NCBI GenBank assembly: GCA_029279965.1
Contig: JAJUHJ010000025.1
Location: 1 to 34,030, forward strand
Direction: 5' to 3'
DNA: 34,030 nt
Source: Phyllobacteriaceae bacterium
GTDB taxonomy: Bacteria; Pseudomonadota; Alphaproteobacteria; Rhizobiales; Rhizobiaceae
Shown: positions 7,614 to 15,697 of the stretch, in pieces
Position numbering within the stretch: position 1 is the first letter of the stretch
Layout of the letters: the number at the start of each line of letters is the position of its first letter
The notes under the pieces: model-generated
Databases searched by the model: none
Told to the model about the DNA's origin: nothing
The model's input: only the letters and a program-made list of their open reading frames with translations
Position numbers and translations under genes: made by a program

Positions 7614-9140
7614 TCACCGCTTCACCTCCCACTTGGTCCGGCGCTCACCCGTCTCGGTGTCCTTGTAGTCCATGAGCTGAACGCCCTTGGCGGACAATTC
7701 CTCGCGGATGCGGTCAGCTTCGGCAAAGTTCTTTTCCCGGATGAAAGACAGACGCTTCTCGATAAGAGGTTCCACATCATCGGCAAGAGCGGCATGAGCC
7801 ACTGCGTCCACATCAGCGTGCGCAAAGATTTCATCCAAGCTGAAGCCCAGCAAGGACCAGCCGCCCACAAGCTGGAAAGCTGCTTCCTCGTTTCCGCTCA
7901 CAGCCACTTTATATAGCCTGTTTAGTTCCGCGACCGCACCGGCCGTGTTCAAATCGTTCAACAATGCATTAAGAACCGCGCTGCTGGGATTTGCCTCTTG
8001 CCGCCTGGCGTTCAAAGTGCGCCAGTCTATCTGGGCGGCGATCTTTTGGGCATCGGCCCACTTCTGCAAGGTTGCCTCTGCTTCATCCAACCGTCTGACG
8101 CTGAAATCCAGCGGCTGCCGGTAGTGCGTCATCAGCATCGCCAGGCGCAAAACCTCGCCGGTCCACTTGCGGCCGCCGAACGCGTCGGTGTTTAGAAGGT
8201 CGTGAATCGTGACGAAATTGCCCTCGGACTTCGCCATCTTTCGGCCCTCTACCTGGACGAAGCCATTGTGCATCCAGTATCGCGCCATTTCGGACGTGCC
8301 GTGAGCGCAGCGGGACTGGGCAATCTCGTTTTCGTGGTGCGGAAAGATGAGATCGAGGCCGCCACCATGGATGTCGAAAACCTCGCCAAGGTAGGCCGCG
8401 GACATGGCCGAGCATTCGATGTGCCAGCCGGGACGGCCGCGGATCGTCAACGGTTGGCCATCGACGGTGAACGTCGCCTCCCAGCCGGGCTCCTCGATCG
8501 AGGATTCCTTCCATAGAACGAAATCGGAAGGATTTCTCTTATGCGGGTCGACCGCAACGCGCGCACCAGCCTGCTGGTCCTCGAGCCGGCGCTTCGACAG
8601 TTGGCCGTAGTCAGGCATCGAAGCGGTGTCGAACAGGATTTCTCCTTTGGCAGCATAGGCATGGCCGCGATCGATGAGATTTTGAATCAGGCTCGCCATA
8701 TCCGTGCGCCCGTCGCCACGCGGCAGCACGAATTCGGTCGCGCGTGGCTCCACTGTGGGCGCCAGGCAACCAAGCGCCTGCACATCCGCGTGAAACTGAT
8801 CGGCGGTCCTCTCCGTCACCCGGCGAATGGCCTCATTGAGCGTCAGCCGGCCAGCTTCGATTTCAAAGCCATAGTCGCGCAGCGCGCGCGCATTGATCTT
8901 GTCGTCAACGTCCGTGATGTTGCGCACATAGGTGACATGATCTTCGCCATATAGCCGGCGCAGCAGCCGGAACATGACGTCGAACACGATCACCGGCCGC
9001 GCATTGCCGATATGGGCGAAGTCGTACACGGTCGGGCCACAGACATACATGCGCACATTGGCAGGATCGAGAGGCTCGAACTTCTCCTCCTGCCGCGTCA
9101 GCGTGTTATAGATTTTCAATCCCTTGGACCCGTCAGACAT
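7614..9140 (-). CDS. cysS: Cysteinyl-tRNA synthetase
   Basis: This class I aminoacyl-tRNA synthetase charges tRNA-Cys. The catalytic HIGH motif reads HIGN at 43-46 and the KMSKS loop reads KMAKS at 301-305. The zinc ligands that select cysteine are Cys34, Cys243, His268 and Glu272 (in CGPTVYD, HIECSAM and FPHHENE). The length of 508 residues is in the rhizobial range, slightly longer than the E. coli enzyme. The GFA and cimA genes follow in the same direction. Upstream, a 6-2-6 palindrome (ATAGCG-cc-CGCTAT, 9187-9200) lies about 50 bp before the start codon, where it could overlap the promoter. A 14-codon hydrophobic reading frame with one Cys codon sits further upstream. Confidence 0.97.
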   Translation of the reverse strand: MSDGSKGLKIYNTLTRQEEKFEPLDPANVRMYVCGPTVYDFAHIGNARPVIVFDVMFRLLRRLYGEDHVTYVRNITDVDDKINARALRDYGFEIEAGRLTLNEAIRRVTERTADQFHADVQALGCLAPTVEPRATEFVLPRGDGRTDMASLIQNLIDRGHAYAAKGEILFDTASMPDYGQLSKRRLEDQQAGARVAVDPHKRNPSDFVLWKESSIEEPGWEATFTVDGQPLTIRGRPGWHIECSAMSAAYLGEVFDIHGGGLDLIFPHHENEIAQSRCAHGTSEMARYWMHNGFVQVEGRKMAKSEGNFVTIHDLLNTDAFGGRKWTGEVLRLAMLMTHYRQPLDFSVRRLDEAEATLQKWADAQKIAAQIDWRTLNARRQEANPSSAVLNALLNDLNTAGAVAELNRLYKVAVSGNEEAAFQLVGGWSLLGFSLDEIFAHADVDAVAHAALADDVEPLIEKRLSFIREKNFAEADRIREELSAKGVQLMDYKDTETGERRTKWEVKR

Positions 9141-9556
9141 TGTCGATTCCGCTTTTTAGCGCGCGGTACATTCATTTTTGATGCACATAGCGCCCGCTAT
9201 TTTACCGAGTTTCACACGACAGACAGACTGCTCCCGGCCGCTGGCCAGGGCGTTTTTCGTATCGAGGGGAGAAGGCGAAAACGACCGGGCCAGCGGGAAG
9301 CGCTAGCCGATAATGCAAATGCCGATAATCGCAAACAGCGTTTTCATAGGTGCCCTTATCGCTTCCGGCGCCGCCGCCGTCAAGCACCGGATCGCGAGGC
9401 ATGGATGTGGCTCGGTGCCCACAATGTGAAGGAAGTATTAAGCTTGTTATGGCATTTTTAGGAAACGGTCACGCCGATCGGACGTTTGGGACATGAATTC
9501 GTCGAAATCGCTGACACAGTAAGCGATGAAGGTGACCTCAAACTTAGGCAAAGAAA
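9141..9556. other. Non-coding stretch of about 415 bp upstream of cysS
   Basis: No convincing gene over 20 codons is present. On the minus strand, 9303-9347 encodes a possible 14-residue hydrophobic peptide (MKTLFAIIGICIIG) with AAGGG five bases before its ATG. The palindrome at 9187-9200 lies close to cysS. The cysS promoter probably lies within about 9150-9230, but no box pair stands out. The right part is less GC-rich and leads into the small plus-strand gene at 9557. Confidence 0.4.
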
Positions 9557-9736
9557 ATGCCCTTACAAAATGTCAAGCAAGACCCGGCCGACGCTCGAAA
9601 GCCGGCGGAGCAGACCCAGCTTGTCAAGGAATACCGAAAGGTTGGACCTGCCGCCATCAACGCCGCGCTCTTGTGTTGCCACAAAGCCAGGAAGGACGAG
9701 CCAAAACGCTCATACGAGCCGCGTGAGGAGACTTAA
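9557..9736 (+). CDS. Small conserved-looking hypothetical protein (59 aa)
   Basis: An ATG at 9557 opens 59 codons ending in TAA. The product is hydrophilic and charged. It has a Gln/Asp/Ala/Lys-rich start, a central LVKEYRKVGPAAINAALLC segment that should form an amphipathic helix, and a basic/acidic tail. The centre resembles small unannotated proteins of rhizobia with a 'EYRKIGPAA' stretch (from memory, not searched). Codon use is like that of its neighbours, with mostly G/C third positions after the first few codons. A TTAGGC lies about 10 nt upstream and could be a weak ribosome site. Its last 27 bases overlap the 3' end of the argO-like gene, which converges on it. The frame is short enough for many gene callers to miss. 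No function is proposed. Confidence 0.6.
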   Translation: MPLQNVKQDPADARKPAEQTQLVKEYRKVGPAAINAALLCCHKARKDEPKRSYEPREET

Positions 9737-10330
9737 GCCCAGGGCGGCCATCACGAGGCCGATCAGGCTGTCCAGCACGCGCCACGCGCCAGGCCGGGCA
9801 AAAACGGGCTGCAGCAGCTGAGCGCCGTAACCAAGTCCGAAGAACCACAGGAACGATGCCGTTACCGCGCCAGCACCAAAGAGCGTGCGTGCCGGTCCCT
9901 CGTAAGCGCCCGAAAGCGAACCGACGAGAAGCACCGTATCCAGATACACATGCGGATTGAGAAAGGTGAAGGCAAGGCATGCGGCCACCGCGGCCTTCAG
10001 ACTGGGCGCGCCGTTACCTGCCGCAAGGAGTACGTCCGGCCGGATGGCGCGCCGGAAGGCGAGAAACGCATAAACGAGTAGAAATGCGGAGCCGCCCAGT
10101 GTGACGGCGAGAACGAGCCCTTGCGAGCGCGCGACGAGCGTACCAAGCCCCGCCACGCCCGCGCTGATAAGAAGCGCGTCAGAAACCGAGCAGATGAGAC
10201 ACAATGCAAGCACGTGCTGACGCAAAAGCCCCTGCCGCAGAACAAAAGCGTTCTGCGCGCCGATGGCGATGATGAGGGAGCCGCCGAGAAACAGGCCCGC
10301 TATAAAGGCAGAATAGAGCGCCGAGTCCAT
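9710..10330 (-). CDS. LysE/ArgO-family amino-acid exporter
   Basis: This inner-membrane protein of 206 residues has six hydrophobic segments and belongs to the LysE superfamily, whose members export basic amino acids. Family marks are GAQNAFVLRQGL (24-35) in the first loop and NPHVYLDTVLLVGS in the middle, both closer to the arginine exporter ArgO than to the RhtB homoserine/threonine exporters. Lysine or arginine export is therefore the likely role. In many bacteria a LysR-type ArgP/LysG regulator gene sits alongside, but none is seen here. The gene overlaps the small plus-strand gene at its 3' end and is followed upstream by the SRAP gene in the same direction, 48 bp away. Confidence 0.88.
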   Translation of the reverse strand: MDSALYSAFIAGLFLGGSLIIAIGAQNAFVLRQGLLRQHVLALCLICSVSDALLISAGVAGLGTLVARSQGLVLAVTLGGSAFLLVYAFLAFRRAIRPDVLLAAGNGAPSLKAAVAACLAFTFLNPHVYLDTVLLVGSLSGAYEGPARTLFGAGAVTASFLWFFGLGYGAQLLQPVFARPGAWRVLDSLIGLVMAALGLSLLTRLV

Positions 10331-10378
10331 GAAAACCCTTTGCCTCAGCCTACCGCTGGACGCAACCGGCAGGAGCGC

Positions 10379-11131
10379 TCAGAAGAGCGATAATTGCGCC
10401 TTTTCATTTCCGCGATAGTCGCCGCCCTCCTCGGGTGTCGGTTCCACCCGTTCCTGCAGGTCGACCCCAGTGTTGGCGACACTGTTGACCTTATGTGAAA
10501 CCGGCACTGCCTCGAAGAACCCTGGCTCCGGCGGCGCCAGCAGATCCGTCACGTCGCGCGGTTCGCTGCCCACGCAATCCAGCCAGCGCGCGAAGTGCTC
10601 GCGGCGAACGACCACCGGCATGCGGTGATGGATCTCCGCCAGGTCGTCGCTTGCAGCAGTGGTGACAATCGCACCCGTGTCGATTTCGCTGCCACCGGGT
10701 TCCGTCCACGTTTCCATGATGCCGGCAAAGGCAACCACCTCGCCCTCTCGCGGTCTGATCCAATAGGGTTGTGGACGGCCCCTGCCCTCGCGCCGCCATT
10801 CATAGAATCCGGAAGCCGGCACGAGCGTGCGCCTATGGCGCATGGCCGCGCGAAAACTCGCTTTATCCGCTGCGGTTTCAGCACGGGCATTGATGAGGAG
10901 CGGCATCTCTTTCGGGTTCTTTGCCCAGGACGGCAGAAGCCCCCAGCGCACAAGCAACGAGCGCCGGTCCGGCATGTTCGAACCAGGCGAGCGCCCCCAC
11001 CCCGTTGTAACCATCAAGATTGGCTGGGTCGGCGCAATGTTGAAGCGTGGCGGAAAATTCTCGACGTCGACGACGTCAAACAACGCCTCTATCTCTCCAG
11101 GTGTGGTCGTCAGTGCAAAGCGTCCGCACAT
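10379..11131 (-). CDS. SRAP domain protein (YedK/HMCES family), abasic-site DNA crosslinker
   Basis: Proteins of this family shield abasic sites in single-stranded DNA by forming a thiazolidine crosslink through Cys2. All key residues are visible: Cys2 in MCGRF, Asn31 (RFNIAPTQ), Asn81 (INARAET), Glu111 (GFYEWRR) and His169 (IHHRMPV). The start is placed at the ATG at 11131 because Cys2 must be exposed after Met removal, and GGGAAAG lies at ribosome-site distance. Upstream extension of the frame is shadow sequence. The product has 250 residues, a normal length. The gene is divergent from a Nudix hydrolase gene across 84 bp, which places two genome-protection functions on one shared control region. 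No LexA-type site (GTTC-N7-GTTC) was seen there. Confidence 0.93.
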   Translation of the reverse strand: MCGRFALTTTPGEIEALFDVVDVENFPPRFNIAPTQPILMVTTGWGRSPGSNMPDRRSLLVRWGLLPSWAKNPKEMPLLINARAETAADKASFRAAMRHRRTLVPASGFYEWRREGRGRPQPYWIRPREGEVVAFAGIMETWTEPGGSEIDTGAIVTTAASDDLAEIHHRMPVVVRREHFARWLDCVGSEPRDVTDLLAPPEPGFFEAVPVSHKVNSVANTGVDLQERVEPTPEEGGDYRGNEKAQLSLF

Positions 11132-11215
11132 AGTCTTTCCCGATGGCCCGTTTGCAAATGATGATGTTGCGTCAAGAAGGTTGTCGATACAGTAGGTTCT
11201 TCGCAAAGGGATGCA

Positions 11216-11626
11216 ATGATGAACGCAAGCGATATCCCCGCCGTTTCGGTGGCGGTGTTGCAGGACGGCCGCTTCCTGCTGGTCCAGCGCGGGCATGCGC
11301 CCTCGCGCGGCCTTTATGCGTTTCCTGGAGGGCGCGTTAGAGCCGGTGAAACAGCACGTGAGGCTGTCCAAAGGGAACTGCGAGAGGAATCAGGCCTGAT
11401 GCTGGACGAATTCAAGCGGTTCGGCGAAATCATCATTCCTGCGGAAAACGGCCGGAACTACCGTCTCGACGTATTCTGTGCGAACCGGGCACATGGAGTG
11501 GCGCGCCCGGGCGATGATGCCAGTCGTGTCGGTTGGTACACGATCGATGAGATGCGCGCCCTGCCGATCACCGAAAGCACATTGATGGTGGCTGAAAAGA
11601 TCGCCTCCGGTTGCACATCCATGTGA
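11216..11626 (+). CDS. Nudix hydrolase
   Basis: Nudix hydrolases cleave nucleoside diphosphates linked to another moiety. The complete Nudix box is at 39-61, running from Gly39 through Glu45 to the core Arg53-Glu54-Leu and Glu57-Glu58-x-Gly60. These hold the catalytic metal. The short form (136 residues) and the early 'SVAVLQDGRFLLVQRG' strand resemble the MutT/ADP-ribose-pyrophosphatase-like group, but the substrate is not readable. Two ATGs in tandem (11216 and 11219) are equally served by the upstream AAGGG. It begins a plus-strand run and is divergent from the SRAP gene. The next gene follows after 41 bp. Confidence 0.92.
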   Translation: MMNASDIPAVSVAVLQDGRFLLVQRGHAPSRGLYAFPGGRVRAGETAREAVQRELREESGLMLDEFKRFGEIIIPAENGRNYRLDVFCANRAHGVARPGDDASRVGWYTIDEMRALPITESTLMVAEKIASGCTSM

Positions 11627-11667
11627 TGCAGCTTGCACGGGCACACTTTCCCGGCGACAAGACAGCC

Positions 11668-12039
11668 ATGAGACCGTACCTCAACACATTAGCCGCGGCG
11701 TTTCTTGCATCAGGGCTCGCCGCGACATCCGCATCGGCCCAGGCAGCGTATGACGACCGCCTTTTGCGCCTGGCTGAAATCCTCGGTTCCGTGCATTTCC
11801 TGCGTGGCCTTTGCGGCGAGGAAAACGGCCCCTGGCGTGCGCAGATGGAGGCGCTTCTGGATGCGGAAGCCCCCACTGGCGACCGCCGCGCCATGCTCGT
11901 TGCCAGTTTCAACCACGGTTATCGCTCCTTCGCTTCCGTCTACACCCACTGCACGGACGCAGCGCTGCACGCGATCGAGCGCTACATGAAGGAAGGCGAG
12001 GCGTTGAGCGCGGAACTGGTCGAGCGCCACGGCAACTGA
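11668..12039 (+). CDS. TIGR02301-family exported protein
   Basis: A small secreted protein of the TIGR02301 family, so far known from rhizobia and relatives and without assigned function. The signal peptide is about residues 1-25 (MRPYLNTLAAAFLASGLAA..ASA). The mature part starts near AAYDDRLLRLAEILGSVHFLRGLCG and carries two conserved Cys that could pair (in LRGLCGEEN and YTHCTD). The RRAMLVASFNHGYRSFASVY stretch is the family core. The start at 11668 was chosen because it gives a proper signal peptide. Readings from 11611 or 11626 add a charged leader and overlap the Nudix gene. The product has 123 residues. No ribosome site is obvious, so translation may depend on coupling to the Nudix gene. 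Confidence 0.85.
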   Translation: MRPYLNTLAAAFLASGLAATSASAQAAYDDRLLRLAEILGSVHFLRGLCGEENGPWRAQMEALLDAEAPTGDRRAMLVASFNHGYRSFASVYTHCTDAALHAIERYMKEGEALSAELVERHGN

Positions 12040-12195
12040 AAAAACGAAATAAGAAGCGCAAATAACCGCTCAAGGTGCGCCAGATCGCCCATGCGGTTTC
12101 TTCCCGCCTTATGAATGCCTAGATAGGTGATATGGAGTTAACGGATAACGCTTACACTGGCTGTTGGCGGGTAGGTAAGGTGGCTGCAAGGCACC

Positions 12196-12774
12196 ATGTT
12201 GTTCAAGCGCAGAAAGAATACGAATTTTTGGGAGCGGCTGCGCACGCTGGTCTGGCCGAGGCGCTCGTTCTGGCGTTCCGCGCAATATTACGCCAAACGC
12301 GCGCTGCGGCTGAGCGCAACACCACATGCCATCGCCGCCGGAATTGCCGCAGGGACGTTCGCCTCCTTTACGCCACTTCTGGGCTTCCACTTCCTCCTCG
12401 CCGCAGCTCTCGCGTGGATCGTCGGAGGCAACCTGATTGCCTCGGCAATCGGTACCGCAGTCGGCAATCCGCTAACCGTCCCATTCATTTGGGGCGCGAC
12501 GCTGGAAACAGGAAAGCTCATCCTCTACGGCCGGCATCCGACCACCATCGGGCCGCGGGACATTGGCCACCTTCTGTGGGAGATGGAGTTTTCCCAACTT
12601 TGGGAGCCGTTTCTGAAGCCGATGCTGGTCGGGTCATTGCCGCTTGGTCTGACCGCGGCGGTGATCCTTTATTTCGTGACGCGCTGGGGCGTCCTCAGTT
12701 TCCGGGAACAGCGCCGTCGTCGGCTGGCGGAACGGGCACGCCGCCGGGCCTCTGCCGGTGCTTCGGCGAGTTGA
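12196..12774 (+). CDS. DUF2062 membrane protein
   Basis: A 192-residue inner-membrane protein with the DUF2062 domain. Hydrophobic helices are at about 44-62 and 65-90, another near 100, and one at 145-165. The conserved segments [21 protein letters not shown] and [12 protein letters not shown] are plain. The ends are strongly basic (KRRK at the N-terminus, [12 protein letters not shown] at the C-terminus) and should lie in the cytoplasm. The biochemical role is unknown. The stop codon is four bases before the acpS start, so the two are likely co-translated. The 156 bp upstream, after the TIGR02301 gene, contain no clear terminator or promoter. Confidence 0.88.
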   Translation: MLFKRRKNTNFWERLRTLVWPRRSFWRSAQYYAKRALRLSATPHAIAAGIAAGTFASFTPLLGFHFLLAAALAWIVGGNLIASAIGTAVGNPLTVPFIWGATLETGKLILYGRHPTTIGPRDIGHLLWEMEFSQLWEPFLKPMLVGSLPLGLTAAVILYFVTRWGVLSFREQRRRRLAERARRRASAGASAS

Positions 12775-12778
12775 TTCC

Positions 12779-13180
12779 ATGATTATAGGACTTGGCAGTG
12801 ATCTCATCGACATTCGTCGCATCGAGGCGACACTGGAGCGCTATGGCGAGCGCTTCACTTTTCGCGTGTTTACCGAGATCGAACGCGCCAAGTCGGAGCG
12901 GCGGCGCCAGCGCGCCGCGTCCTATGCCAAGCGGTTTGCGGCCAAAGAAGCCTGCGCCAAAGCACTCGGTACCGGTCTTTCCCACGGTGTCTTCTGGCGC
13001 GACATGGGGGTGGTGAACCTGCCGACCGGCAAGCCGACCATGAGGTTGACCGGCGGCGCTGCTGAACGACTTGCGTCGCTGCTTCCGCCCGGCCACGAGC
13101 CCGTTGTGCACCTGACCATCACCGACGACTTCCCCCTGGCGCAGGCCTTCGTCATCATCGAGGCCCTCCCAACGCCATAG
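12779..13180 (+). CDS. acpS: Holo-[acyl-carrier-protein] synthase
   Basis: This enzyme transfers 4'-phosphopantetheine from CoA to apo-ACP. The magnesium-binding motif [15 protein letters not shown] is at 2-16 (Asp8) and the second signature [15 protein letters not shown] at about 51-65 (Glu57). The length of 133 residues is standard. The ATG at 12779 was chosen over an in-frame ATG at 12758, because the conserved core starts immediately after it. It opens the acpS-lepB-rnc-era-recO block found across Hyphomicrobiales. Confidence 0.96.
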   Translation: MIIGLGSDLIDIRRIEATLERYGERFTFRVFTEIERAKSERRRQRAASYAKRFAAKEACAKALGTGLSHGVFWRDMGVVNLPTGKPTMRLTGGAAERLASLLPPGHEPVVHLTITDDFPLAQAFVIIEALPTP

Positions 13181-13213
13181 ACGCAATGCATCAAATTGCC
13201 GGGGTTGGCTGCA

Positions 13214-13242
13214 TTGCCGTAAACGGTTTGAGCCGATAAGAC
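13214..13242 (+). promoter_or_regulatory. Candidate promoter for lepB-rnc-era-recO
   Basis: TTGCCG (13214-13219) and TAAGAC (13237-13242) are separated by 17 bp in the 114-bp gap between acpS and lepB. A start near 13249 would leave a leader of about 45 nt, with GAGGAC as ribosome site before the lepB ATG. The match to consensus is only moderate. Confidence 0.3.
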
Positions 13243-13294
13243 GAAACGCGAACTGATCGCGGGCGCCGACAACCGCGAATGAACCGAGGACCTT

Positions 13295-14044
13295 ATGAGC
13301 GTGGCCGATAAATCCCGGAAAAATTCTGGTGGCCTTGGCGAGACGATCAGCGTCATCGTCCAGGCCCTGCTTTTGGCACTGGTGATCAGGACATTTTTCT
13401 TCCAGCCCTTTTCCATTCCCTCCGGGTCAATGCGGCCAACGCTTCTGGAGGGCGATTATCTTTTCGTGACCAAATGGGCCTACGGCTATTCGCGCCATTC
13501 GCTTCCCCTTTCGCCGCCCCTCTTTTCCGGCCGCATCTGGGGCTCGTCCCCAGAGCGCGGCGACGTCGTCGTCTTCAAGTTTCCGCCCGACCCCTCGCTC
13601 GACTACATCAAGCGCGTGGTGGGTTTGCCGGGCGACCGGATCCAGATGCGCGATGGCGAGCTTTACATTAACGATCAGGCGGTCCCGCGCGAGAGGATCG
13701 GCCAGATCAACAATCCCGACATTACCGAGGTCTCCCGCCCGGTGGATGTTTACCGGGAGACACTGCCCAATGGCGTCTCTTACGAAACACTCGACCTTTC
13801 CCCGAACTCCGTCGGCGACAACACGCGGGAATTCGTCGTTCCTGAAGATCATTACTTCATGATGGGCGACAACCGTGACAACTCCACTGACAGCCGTTTT
13901 TCCGTCGGGTTTGTGCCAGCGGAAAATCTTGTCGGCCGTGCCAACATCATCTTCTTCTCCATCGCAGGCGGCGCGAGCCCGCTGGAGATCTGGCGCTGGC
14001 CGACAGAGGTCCGTCCGTCGCGCATTTTCAGCTGGATCGACTGA
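13295..14044 (+). CDS. lepB: Signal peptidase I
   Basis: This membrane-bound serine protease cleaves signal peptides from exported proteins on the periplasmic side. One N-terminal transmembrane helix (about 15-36) is followed by PSGSMRPTL with the nucleophile Ser45. The general base is Lys106 in DYIKRVVGLPGD. Box E reads MMGDNRDNSTDSR near residues 188-200. The length of 249 residues is typical for rhizobia. The gene ends 10 bases before rnc. The order lepB-rnc-era is a widely conserved operon and suits joint control of growth-linked RNA and protein processing. Confidence 0.97.
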   Translation: MSVADKSRKNSGGLGETISVIVQALLLALVIRTFFFQPFSIPSGSMRPTLLEGDYLFVTKWAYGYSRHSLPLSPPLFSGRIWGSSPERGDVVVFKFPPDPSLDYIKRVVGLPGDRIQMRDGELYINDQAVPRERIGQINNPDITEVSRPVDVYRETLPNGVSYETLDLSPNSVGDNTREFVVPEDHYFMMGDNRDNSTDSRFSVGFVPAENLVGRANIIFFSIAGGASPLEIWRWPTEVRPSRIFSWID

Positions 14045-14054
14045 CGGCACGACA

Positions 14055-14768
14055 ATGGTTGCTAAGCGTGGAAAAGACGAATTGGCCGAAGCGGCCGAAC
14101 AGCGCATCGGCGTGGCTTTCCGCGACCCCACCCTGCTTGAACGGGCATTGACGCATTCGAGCGCCCGCGCAGACGCCGGCGATTACCAGAGGCTGGAATT
14201 TCTCGGGGACCGCGTCTTGGGCCTTGCCGTGGCGGAAATGCTTTATGAAAGCTTTCCCGATGCGTCGGAAGGCGAACTTTCACTGCGCCTGAATGCGCTG
14301 GTCAATGCGGGCACATTGGCCGAAATCGCCGACGAGCTGGATCTCGTCGCCCTCATCCGCACCGGCAGCGACGTGCGCTCGCTCGCAGCGCGCAAACAGG
14401 TCAACATGCGCGCCGACGTTCTGGAAGCGCTGATCGCCGTCATTTACCTGCAGGACGGGCTCGACGGGGTGCGCGCTTTCATCCGTGCGCATTGGACCGA
14501 GCGGTCGATGGCGGCGGGCGCGGCCCGTGCCGACGCAAAGACCGCCCTCCAGGAGTGGGCACACCAGGTCTCCAGCGCCACCCCGGAATATATCATAGAG
14601 GGTCGTGAAGGCCCCGATCATGAACCCGTCTTCACCGCTTGCGTTCACATCTCAGGCTATCAGGACGGACATGGGCGCGGGCGTTCCAAGCGCGAGGCGG
14701 AACAGGCCGCCGCTGCCAACGTTCTGATGCGTGAGGGCATCTGGAAGCCACTGGAAGGCGAAACATGA
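14055..14768 (+). CDS. rnc: Ribonuclease III
   Basis: This double-strand-specific endoribonuclease processes rRNA precursors and many mRNAs. The signature RLEFLGDRVL is at 46-55 (Glu48 and Asp52), and the second metal pair is Asp121 and Glu124 in DVLEALIAVIYLQ. The C-terminal double-stranded-RNA-binding domain covers about 158-230. The product has 237 residues. The start at 14055 was chosen because it follows lepB closely and begins just before the conserved domain. A longer frame reaching back to 13875 lies wholly inside lepB. The stop codon overlaps the era start (ATGA). Confidence 0.97.
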   Translation: MVAKRGKDELAEAAEQRIGVAFRDPTLLERALTHSSARADAGDYQRLEFLGDRVLGLAVAEMLYESFPDASEGELSLRLNALVNAGTLAEIADELDLVALIRTGSDVRSLAARKQVNMRADVLEALIAVIYLQDGLDGVRAFIRAHWTERSMAAGAARADAKTALQEWAHQVSSATPEYIIEGREGPDHEPVFTACVHISGYQDGHGRGRSKREAEQAAAANVLMREGIWKPLEGET

Positions 14769-15679
14769 CCGAGCCCGCCGGACCGCCGCCCACCCATTCC
14801 GGTTTTGTCGCACTGATCGGCGCGACGAATGCCGGCAAGTCGACGCTCCTCAATCGCCTTGTCGGCGCGAAGGTATCCATCGTCACGCATAAGGTGCAGA
14901 CGACCCGCTCCATCATTCGCGGCATCGCCACGCACGGCAATGCGCAGATCGTCTTTATCGATACGCCGGGCATCTTCCGTCCGCGCCGGCGACTCGACCG
15001 CGCGATGGTGGCAACGGCCTGGAGCGGGGCAAGGGATGCCGACATCGTGGCTCTTCTCATCGATGCCGAGCGCGGTATACGCGGCGATGCAGAGGCGATT
15101 CTCAGCAGCCTAGCGGATGTGGCCCAGCCCAAGATCCTGATTCTCAACAAGATCGACCGCGTGAAGCGGGAAATGCTCCTTGCCCTCACCCACGAGGCGA
15201 ACGCGCGCGTGGCCTTCGAACGCACATTCATGATTTCAGCGCTCACGGGTTCGGGCTGTGAAGACCTCCTCGACTATTTCGCCGAAGCTCTTCCGGAAGG
15301 TCCGTGGTATTATCCGGAAGATCACATCTCGGACCTGCCGATGCGGCAGCTTGCAGCGGAAATCACGCGTGAGAAGATTTTCCTGCGCCTGCACCAGGAG
15401 CTCCCTTACTCCATCCATGTCGAGACAGAGAAGTGGGAGGAGCGCAAGGATGGCTCCGTTCGCATCGAGCAGGTGGTCTATGTAGAGCGCGAAAGCCAGA
15501 AGAAGATCGTGCTCGGCCATAAAGGGACATCAATCCGCGATATCGGCCAGGCTGCACGCGAGGAAATGTCGAAGATCCTGGAGCAGAAGGTGCATCTGTT
15601 TCTCTTCGTCAAAGTGCGCGAGAACTGGGGTGACGATCCGGAACGGTATCGCGAGATGGGGCTTGAATTCCCCAGTTGA
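14765..15679 (+). CDS. era: GTPase Era
   Basis: Era is an essential GTPase that binds the 3' end of 16S rRNA and helps assemble the 30S subunit. The G1 loop reads GATNAGKST (19-27), G3 reads DTPG, and G4 reads NKID. The C-terminal KH RNA-binding domain includes the stretch IVLGHKGTSIRDIG. The length of 304 residues is usual. It overlaps rnc by four bases and is followed by recO after 18 bases, so it is part of one operon. Confidence 0.97.
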   Translation: MTEPAGPPPTHSGFVALIGATNAGKSTLLNRLVGAKVSIVTHKVQTTRSIIRGIATHGNAQIVFIDTPGIFRPRRRLDRAMVATAWSGARDADIVALLIDAERGIRGDAEAILSSLADVAQPKILILNKIDRVKREMLLALTHEANARVAFERTFMISALTGSGCEDLLDYFAEALPEGPWYYPEDHISDLPMRQLAAEITREKIFLRLHQELPYSIHVETEKWEERKDGSVRIEQVVYVERESQKKIVLGHKGTSIRDIGQAAREEMSKILEQKVHLFLFVKVRENWGDDPERYREMGLEFPS

Positions 15680-15697
15680 GGGGGTGAAACAGCAGCC

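Noticed and set aside
9202-9402. 66-codon minus-strand frame in the cysS upstream gap
   Set aside because: It has no ribosome site, no conserved-looking segment and a composition like translated non-coding DNA.
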